Below are positions 58,353 to 64,000 of a stretch of 64,000 bases of DNA, one piece after another. Positions within the stretch are counted from its first letter, which is position 1, and the number at the start of each line of letters is the position of its first letter. Position numbers and translations under genes: made by a program. The notes beneath the pieces were generated by a model, which worked only from the letters and a program-made list of their open reading frames with translations, ran no database searches and was not told the DNA's origin. The DNA lies in contig NZ_CP047241.1 in assembly GCF_009856625.1 (NCBI RefSeq), positions 1,736,001-1,800,000 on the forward strand, read 5' to 3'. This DNA comes from Aquitalea denitrificans. Lineage in GTDB: Bacteria; Pseudomonadota; Gammaproteobacteria; Burkholderiales; Chromobacteriaceae.

Positions 58353-59879
58353 ATGACTGATTTCGCCATCGAACTGGCCGGCATCAGCAAGCGCTTTGGC
58401 GCGGTGCAGGCCAATCGCGATGTGACGATGCACATCGCCAAGGGCAGCATTCACGGCATCATCGGTGAAAACGGTGCTGGCAAATCCACGCTGATGAGCA
58501 TTCTGTACGGCTATTACCAGGCCGACGAAGGCAGTATCCGGGTGCATGGTCGCGAAGCGCGCATTCGTAACAGCCAGGAGGCCATCCGCCTGGGTATTGG
58601 CATGGTGCATCAGCACTTCATGCTGGTGGATACCTTTACCGTGCTGGAAAACATTGTGCTGGGTGCCGAAGGTGGCTTGCTGCTCAAGCAGGGCATGGAG
58701 CAGGCGCGGGCGCATTTGCTGCAGCTCAATCGCGATTATTCGCTGGAAGTGGACCCGGACGCCCTGGTGGGCGAGCTGGGCGTCGGCCTGCAGCAGCGGG
58801 TGGAAATCCTCAAGGCGTTGTATCGCGGTGCCGATGTGCTGATTCTGGACGAGCCCACCGCGGTGCTGACCCCGCAGGAGGCCGACCATCTGTTCTGCAT
58901 CCTGCGTGCGCTGCGCGAACAGGGCAAGACGGTCATCCTGATCACCCACAAGCTGCGCGAGGTGATGGACATTACCGATGCGGTGAGCGTGATGCGTGCC
59001 GGCACCGTAGTGGGCAATGTGCGCACCGCTGACGTCGACAAGGAAAAGCTGGCCGACCTGATGGTGGGGCGCAAGGTATCGCTGAAGGTGGACAAGGCCG
59101 AGCGCACGCCTGGCGCGGCGGTGCTGGAGGTGCGTGGCCTGAGCCTGACCGATGCACGCGGCGTCAAGCTGCTGGACGGGCTGGATTTTCAGGTGCGTGC
59201 CGGTGAAATCGTCGGCATTGCCGGGGTGTCCGGCAATGGCCAGTCCCAGCTGCTGGAAGTGCTGGCCGGCATGGTGGAGCCCACCAGTGGTGAAATCCGC
59301 TACCACGGCCAGGACTTGCTGCAGGAAAGATCCAGCCAGCCGCGTGCGGCGTTATACCGCAACAAGGGTATTGCCCATGTGCCGGAAGACCGTTCGCGCG
59401 AGGGGCTGGTGAAGTCCTTCCCCATGTTCGAGAACGCCATTCTGGGCTACCACAACGATAAAACCGTCAGTCGCCGCGGCCTGTTTTCCCGCCAGGCGCT
59501 GCTGGCGCGTACCCGCGACTTCATCCGCCAGTTTGATATCCGCCCGGACAACGCCCAGCTGCGCGTGGGCCTGCTGTCCGGTGGCAATCAGCAAAAAGTG
59601 GTGCTGGCGCGCGAGATCCACGCCGATCCGGACTTGCTGCTGATCGGCCAGCCCACGCGTGGAGTGGACATCGGTGCCATCGAGTTCATCCACCGTCGGC
59701 TGGTGGAGTTGCGCGATGCCGGCAAGGCCATCTTGCTGGTGTCGGTGGAACTGGAAGAAATTCTGGCCTTGTCCGACCGCATCCTGGTGATGGCGGGCGG
59801 GCAGATCAGTGGTGAAGTGGCGGCCAGGGAAGCCGACACCGTATCGCTGGGCTTGTTGATGGGGGGGCATAAACAGTGA
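58353..59879 (+). CDS. ATPase of nucleoside-type ABC importer (two ABC domains)
   Basis: 508 residues, duplicated ABC ATPase as in ribose and nucleoside (RbsA/YufO-like) systems. The first domain has Walker A GENGAGKST, signature GELGVGLQQRVEILKALYRG and Walker B LILDEPTAVLTPQE. The second has the degenerate Walker A GVSGNGQSQLLE, signature LLSGGNQQKVVLAREIH and Walker B LLLIGQPTRGVDIGA, with Gln for the usual catalytic-site-adjacent Glu context. The second site is probably of reduced activity, as is usual for this family. The start at 58353 is preferred over 58302 because the conserved ISKRFGAVQAN follows closely. Its stop overlaps the next GTG start. Confidence 0.94.
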   Translation: MTDFAIELAGISKRFGAVQANRDVTMHIAKGSIHGIIGENGAGKSTLMSILYGYYQADEGSIRVHGREARIRNSQEAIRLGIGMVHQHFMLVDTFTVLENIVLGAEGGLLLKQGMEQARAHLLQLNRDYSLEVDPDALVGELGVGLQQRVEILKALYRGADVLILDEPTAVLTPQEADHLFCILRALREQGKTVILITHKLREVMDITDAVSVMRAGTVVGNVRTADVDKEKLADLMVGRKVSLKVDKAERTPGAAVLEVRGLSLTDARGVKLLDGLDFQVRAGEIVGIAGVSGNGQSQLLEVLAGMVEPTSGEIRYHGQDLLQERSSQPRAALYRNKGIAHVPEDRSREGLVKSFPMFENAILGYHNDKTVSRRGLFSRQALLARTRDFIRQFDIRPDNAQLRVGLLSGGNQQKVVLAREIHADPDLLLIGQPTRGVDIGAIEFIHRRLVELRDAGKAILLVSVELEEILALSDRILVMAGGQISGEVAAREADTVSLGLLMGGHKQ

Positions 59880-60982
59880 AATTCGGACAACCGTCCACCT
59901 TGCCGCGCTGGGCGCAATTAAGCGTGCTGCCGGTACTCAATCTGCTGGCCGCCTTGCTGGTGACCGGCTTTGTTACCTGGATGATTGGGGAAGATCCGTG
60001 GGAATGCCTGCAACTGCTGGTCAGCGGTGCATTTGGCAGTGGTGAGGGCATCGGCTACACGCTGTTCTACACCACCGGCTTCATTTTTACCGGACTGGCC
60101 GTGGCGACGGCTTTTCATGCAGGCTTGTTCAATATCGGCGGGGAAGGGCAGGCCTATCTGGCCGGGCTGGGGGTGACCCTGGTCGTGCTGGCGTTTGATC
60201 ACACCCTGCCACCGCTGGTGCTGGTGCCCTTGTGCATTCTGGCGGCCATGGGCTTTGGTGCCGCCTGGGCCTTCATCCCGGGCTGGTTGCAGGCCAAGCG
60301 TGGCAGCCACATTGTGGTGACCACCATCATGTTCAACTTCATCGCCTATTCGCTGATGTTGTACCTGATTGGCCATCACCTGATTGAAGCCGGTTCGCAA
60401 AATCCCACCACGCGGGAGTTCGGTCACAATGCCTGGATTCCGGCCCTGCACCAGCTGGCTGCCGGAGTGGGAATCCAGCTGCCCAATACTCCGCTCAATC
60501 TCACCTTCATCATGGCCTTGCTGGCCTGCGTGCTGTTCTACCTGCTGGTGTGGCATAGCCGTTGGGGCTTCCAGCTGCGTACCGTCGGTGTGAACGAAAG
60601 CGCGGCGCGCTATGCCGGTATCAATGTCAGTAAAACCATCATGCTGGCCATGTGCATCTCCGGTGCGCTGTCCGGCTTTGCCGCCATCAACGAACTGCTG
60701 GGTTCCACCCACCGCATGAATGTGTCCTTCACCAATGGCGTGGGCTTTGTCGGCATTGCCGTGGCGCTGATGGGGCGCAACCATCCGGTGGGCATCATCC
60801 TGTCCGCCTTGCTGTTTGGCGGGCTGACCCAGGGCGGGCTGGAGCTGTCGTTTGAAAAGCCGGTGATTACCCGCGAGATGATCATCTTCATCCAGGGTTT
60901 GATCATCCTGTTCTGCGGTGCACTGGAAAACCTGTTCGAGCCCTTTATCGCCGGGCTGTTCAAACGCAAGGAGGATAAGTGA
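59876..60982 (+). CDS. ABC importer permease, subunit 1 (YufP-like)
   Basis: 368 residues starting with GTG inside the stop of the ATPase gene. About nine to ten membrane segments are present. The BPD_transp_2 motif region includes GVNESAARYAGINVSKTIMLAMCISGALSGFAAINE (EAA-like loop plus helix) and FTNGVGFVGIAVALMGRNHP. It forms half of the translocation channel. It ends at 60982, overlapping by one base the start of the second permease. Confidence 0.92.
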   Translation: MKFGQPSTLPRWAQLSVLPVLNLLAALLVTGFVTWMIGEDPWECLQLLVSGAFGSGEGIGYTLFYTTGFIFTGLAVATAFHAGLFNIGGEGQAYLAGLGVTLVVLAFDHTLPPLVLVPLCILAAMGFGAAWAFIPGWLQAKRGSHIVVTTIMFNFIAYSLMLYLIGHHLIEAGSQNPTTREFGHNAWIPALHQLAAGVGIQLPNTPLNLTFIMALLACVLFYLLVWHSRWGFQLRTVGVNESAARYAGINVSKTIMLAMCISGALSGFAAINELLGSTHRMNVSFTNGVGFVGIAVALMGRNHPVGIILSALLFGGLTQGGLELSFEKPVITREMIIFIQGLIILFCGALENLFEPFIAGLFKRKEDK

Positions 60983-61944
60983 TGGAGCAATGGCTCAGTC
61001 TGCTTGATTCAACCATCCGCGTGGCTACCCCACTGGTGCTGGCGGCCTTGGCCGGCATGTTCTCCGAGCGTTCCGGCGTGGTGGACATCGGCCTGGAAGG
61101 CAAGATGCTGGTGGCGGCGTTTGCTTCTGGCGCGGCGGCCTTTGTCACCCATTCGCCCTGGCTGGGCCTGTTGGCCGGGGTGATGGCCGCGGTAAGCATG
61201 GCCATGGTGCATGCCTTTGTCTCGGTTACCTATAACGGCAACCAGCTGATTTCCGGCATGGCCATCAATACCATCGCCTCCGGCATTACGCCGGTGCTTG
61301 GCTTGGCCTGGTTCCAGCAAGGCGGCAATACGCCGCAACTGGATGACGACTCGCGCTTTCACGACATTGCACTGCCGTTTGCCGATGCGCTGGGCAATGT
61401 GCCGGTTATTGGTCAGCTGTATAGCAAGCTGTTGTCCGGCCACAGCATTCTGGTCTACCTCACCATCCTGATCATTCCTCTGGTCAGCTGGGTGGTGTAC
61501 CGCAGCCGCTTTGGCCTGCGCCTGCGCGCGGTGGGAGAAAACCCGCATGCGGCCGATACCGCAGGCGTGTCGGTGGCGCGGGTGCGCTATATCGCGCTGT
61601 TCTGGGGTGGCGTACTGTGCGGCATGGCCGGCACCTTCCTGTCGGTGTACCAGACCGGTTCCTTCATCAAGGAAATGACGGCGGGCAAGGGCTTTCTGGC
61701 GCTGGCGGCGCTAATTTTCGGCAAATGGCGTCCGTTGCCGGCGGTGTTGGGCTGCCTGCTGTTTGCCTTTGCCGATGCGCTGCAAATCCGGCTGGAAGGG
61801 GTGGATCTGCCCTTGATCGGCCAGATTCCCTCGCAGGCCATTCAGGTGATTCCCTATGTGCTGACCGTGCTGTTACTGGCTGGCTTTGTTGGCAGAGCAG
61901 TGGCACCGAAGGCGATTGGCGTGCCTTTCGTCAAGTCACGTTAA
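60982..61944 (+). CDS. ABC importer permease, subunit 2 (YufQ-like)
   Basis: 320 residues. The start ATG at 60982 lies seven bases after AAGGAGG and shares one base with the upstream stop; a GTG at 60979 is less well spaced. Membrane helices alternate with the conserved ERSGVVDIGLEGKMLVAAF start and the EAA-like GENPHAADTAGVSVARVRYIALFWGGVLCGMAGTFLS segment. GKGFLALAALIFGKWRPLPA is typical of the nucleoside-type second permease. It completes the importer and is followed by a strong terminator. Confidence 0.93.
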   Translation: MEQWLSLLDSTIRVATPLVLAALAGMFSERSGVVDIGLEGKMLVAAFASGAAAFVTHSPWLGLLAGVMAAVSMAMVHAFVSVTYNGNQLISGMAINTIASGITPVLGLAWFQQGGNTPQLDDDSRFHDIALPFADALGNVPVIGQLYSKLLSGHSILVYLTILIIPLVSWVVYRSRFGLRLRAVGENPHAADTAGVSVARVRYIALFWGGVLCGMAGTFLSVYQTGSFIKEMTAGKGFLALAALIFGKWRPLPAVLGCLLFAFADALQIRLEGVDLPLIGQIPSQAIQVIPYVLTVLLLAGFVGRAVAPKAIGVPFVKSR

Positions 61945-61969
61945 GACCTGAGCGCTGTCTTTGTTGTCA

Positions 61970-61998
61970 TGAAAAAACCGGCTGTGGCCGGTTTTTTT
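61970..61998 (+). terminator. Terminator of the nucleoside importer operon
   Basis: AAAAAACCGGC, TGTG loop, GCCGGTTTTTTT; perfect stem 26 bases after the last stop. Confidence 0.92.
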
Positions 61999-62160
61999 AC
62001 GTGCAGGGCAAATGCAGCTGTGATTGGGTCGAAAACAGTCTGTGAATGCACTACAACAAGTGAATATCTGCGGGTTTGCTTACAAAGATCATGCTGAATG
62101 AAAACAAAAGCCGGGAATTGGCAAGCGTATGGTCGGAAGATGAAATGACACGGGGGGCGT

Positions 62161-62856
62161 ATGTGGCTGAGTGCACTGTTGTTGATATTGACCGGACTCG
62201 CTGTTGCGGGTGTGGCTGGCTTGTTTGGCGGTGCATTCCGGGCGTGGGATACCGGTCCGGTATCGGATGCCGAAATTCAGGCTGTTGAGCCACCGGTTTT
62301 GCCCGTGTTGGCAAGGCGGCGCGATGAGTCGTGGGCGCGCCGTCCCTGGCCGTACATTCGTGACAGGCTAACCTTTCCACCGCTGGACTTTCCCGCTGTC
62401 GTCATCCATAGCAGCATCACCCCTGGCAAATGCTATCGTGTTGACCTGGCTGTCCTGACCTGCACTTGCAATTACTTTCTGCTGCGCGGATCGCGTGCTG
62501 CACTGGGCAGCAAGGAAAGGCTGTGTCGCCACCTGCGCCGGGTCTATGCCGAACGTGGTGGCCTGTCCGCCATTGTGAATATGGTGCTGCTGGATGATGT
62601 GCATTTCTGCGAGACCGACCAGCTTTGGTCAGGTGAGGTGGATGGGGTGCCTGTGGCCATAGCCTGGCGCGAAGGGGATCCGTGGGTGACACTGTATACC
62701 CGCAGCAATGCCATGAGTCAGGCGGCAGAATTTGAGCGCTACAACTTTCATCTGGATCGCGCGGAATGGGCAGATGGGCGGATGCCGCGCTTTAATGCCG
62801 CGGCGATCCGGCAGATGCTGGGTGACTGGTTTGGGGATGGCAAGCTGCTCGGTTGA
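62161..62856 (+). CDS. Membrane-anchored protein with SWIM-like CxCx(n)CxH motif, function unknown
   Basis: 231 residues preceded by a GGGGGG ribosome site. One N-terminal membrane segment (LSALLLILTGLAVAGVAGLFGG) is followed by a Pro/Arg-rich linker. The central region reads YRVDLAVLTCTCNYFLL...LCRHLRRVYAER: Cys-x-Cys, about 20 residues, then Cys-x-His, the zinc pattern of SWIM domains, which bind DNA or proteins. The C-terminal part (VDGVPVAIAWREGDPWVTLYT, EFERYNFHLDRAEW) looks like a small beta-rich domain. The combination with a membrane anchor is unusual and I recognise no family. It may be a single-gene unit between two terminators. Confidence 0.75.
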   Translation: MWLSALLLILTGLAVAGVAGLFGGAFRAWDTGPVSDAEIQAVEPPVLPVLARRRDESWARRPWPYIRDRLTFPPLDFPAVVIHSSITPGKCYRVDLAVLTCTCNYFLLRGSRAALGSKERLCRHLRRVYAERGGLSAIVNMVLLDDVHFCETDQLWSGEVDGVPVAIAWREGDPWVTLYTRSNAMSQAAEFERYNFHLDRAEWADGRMPRFNAAAIRQMLGDWFGDGKLLG

Positions 62857-62883
62857 GGGCGGCGTGACAGGTTTTATGTGCTG

Positions 62884-62917
62884 CGGCGCAACACAATGTG
62901 GTTGCGCCGTTGCTTTT
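62884..62917 (+). terminator. Terminator of the SWIM-like gene
   Basis: CGGCGCAAC, ACAATGTG loop, GTTGCGCCG then TTGCTTTTT, 27 bases after the stop. Confidence 0.85.
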
Positions 62918-63556
62918 TGCTACATCCATCCGAAAGAATTTCGGAATAAATGCTGATTATTTTCAATTTTGACCATTAAATAAGATTACTTACACGTTAA
63001 ATGAACATTTAATTCTTATGGCATTATTTGTTGAGATAAGTGCTGGTCAAGTTATCGTTGTTAGTTGTCCAATTGGTAAGTGTTTGGTTTAATTTATTGA
63101 AAACATACCTGTGTAAATATTTATAAAATTCAGAATCTTCATAATTGAAATCTGATTTTTCATAAAATATTTGTCATAAATAAACAAAAATTTACAAGTG
63201 GCAATCTGTATGTCGCTGCTCGGCGACAATTGTTTAGTGTCAATTTAAAAGAAATTATTGTTTCTTGGTTGGTAACTTTAAACCAACTCACTTATTCATT
63301 TCATTTGAATGTCATTACGTGATTGCGTGGTCGCAAAAGCGGCTTTTTTTGCGCATTATTTGTAAGTAATTGTTTAAATACAATCATGACAACTTAGGTA
63401 AATACACTTATAGTTGCTCGCGCAAGTGGCTGGTATTGTGCCGGTGTCGGTGAATCCGGCGCTTGAGTGGGCATGTACGAGAAGACTGTATTGGCGAGTT
63501 TTACTGATTTGGTCCTGCCCGATGATCTGGTTTTTTTCCGTAAGGGAGCTTTATAG
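62918..63556. other. AT-rich intergenic region upstream of a secreted-protein gene
   Basis: About 640 bases, roughly 30% GC, in sharp contrast to both neighbours. Rich in A/T tracts, with no supported ORF or RNA gene. Near 63330-63357 a CGCAAAA...TTTTGCG hairpin-like stretch is present. It probably carries a long regulatory region and may be bound by H-NS/MvaT-type proteins (inference). Confidence 0.5.
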
Positions 63557-64000
63557 ATGAGCAAGACGAAACTGGCCTTGGTTGCTGCTTCTGTCGTCAT
63601 GGCATTTGCTGCTTCGGCAGCGCATGCGGATGTGGTGTATGCACCCCAAAGCCCGGTAAGCATTAAGGTGGCCACGGGTCAATCCGGCTTTACGCAAAAC
63701 TTCAACTTCAAGCTTGATGGCGACAGTCTGATCAGCGCCGCACAGGTTGTGCTGAAGTCTTCCGGCACCACCAGCGCACTGAAGAGCCTGACTGCAACGT
63801 TGTTCTATCAAACGGCTACGGGTTGGACGTCGCTGTGGACGGATAGCACGAGCTTTACCAAGTCTCAGGGCGTAGGTACTTGGGCGACCAGCTTTGACAA
63901 TGTTGCCGGCAAGGCAGGTAACTACAAGTTGTCGCTTAGCGGCTTGGTGTTTGCCAATACCAGCTATAGCGGCAGCTATCAGTACCAGGTTTCGGTGGCC
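63557..64000 (+). CDS. Secreted protein of unknown function, N-terminal part (3' end outside window)
   Basis: The frame starts at ATG 63557 after a GGGAG site and is open to the window end (148 codons, no stop). A clear signal peptide (MSKTKLALVAASVVMAFAASAAHA) is cleaved before DVVYA. The mature part is small-residue and aromatic rich with repeated short beta-type patterns (GFTQNFNFKLDG, LTATLFYQTATGWTSLW, NYKLSLSGLVFANTSYSGSYQY). This composition resembles exported beta-sandwich proteins such as PEP-CTERM-type or surface proteins, but the C-terminus that would decide is not visible. It is preceded by a long AT-rich region, suggesting elaborate regulation. Confidence 0.75.
   Translation, partial: MSKTKLALVAASVVMAFAASAAHADVVYAPQSPVSIKVATGQSGFTQNFNFKLDGDSLISAAQVVLKSSGTTSALKSLTATLFYQTATGWTSLWTDSTSFTKSQGVGTWATSFDNVAGKAGNYKLSLSGLVFANTSYSGSYQYQVSVA

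Overview
The window comes from a betaproteobacterium of the order Neisseriales, most likely a member of Chromobacteriaceae close to Chromobacterium/Aquitalea/Vogesella. Three things point there: the 16S rRNA (43572-45107); the conserved chromosomal order degP-like protease, glutaredoxin, lepA, lepB, DUF4845, rnc, era, recO, pdxJ, acpS, nagZ; and the GC-rich codon use of the core genes. The genus call comes from reading the 16S by eye and is tentative.

Layout. Positions 1-9180 are a long housekeeping run on the + strand: envelope protease, translation factor LepA, signal peptidase, RNase III, Era, RecO, PdxJ, AcpS and NagZ, many of them overlapping or tightly spaced. Positions 9245-17291 are on the - strand: two tandem paralogues with a degenerate HD-GYP domain, the DEAH helicase HrpA and a membrane-anchored chemoreceptor. 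Positions 17606-32836 form the accessory region. It holds a two-partner secretion / contact-dependent inhibition (CDI) locus: the TpsB/CdiB transporter, a 3028-residue TpsA/CdiA exoprotein, its probable immunity gene, then a downstream array of displaced toxin C-termini each followed by a small putative immunity gene, then an RDD membrane protein that looks frameshifted, and a lipoprotein.

Positions 32888-43103 return to core-type genes: ackA-pta (acetate metabolism), a solitary Rieske oxygenase alpha subunit, a periplasmic protein, an EamA exporter, a SpoIIAA-like protein and Tex. Positions 43360-48880 are a complete rRNA operon (promoter, 16S, tRNA-Ile, tRNA-Ala, 23S, 5S, terminator). Its 23S-5S spacer carries an inverted-repeat insertion that interrupts the pre-23S processing stem. 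Positions 49007-61944 hold an LD-carboxypeptidase lipoprotein, an HDOD-GAF protein, cysDN (sulfate activation), rlmJ, truC and a four-gene BMP-type nucleoside ABC importer. The window ends with a membrane-anchored protein bearing a SWIM-like CxCx(n)CxH motif, a 700-base AT-rich stretch, and the start of a secreted protein cut off by the window edge.

The most interesting part is 26956-31279. A 537-bp segment of the CdiA pre-toxin region is repeated 1843 bp downstream, in front of a different toxin tail. Recombination between the copies would replace the active toxin-immunity pair with the downstream one while keeping the CdiA reading frame. A third, unrelated tail and small membrane protein follow. 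The locus therefore reads as an expressed toxin plus stored alternatives. Functions of the individual toxins are not assignable from sequence alone.
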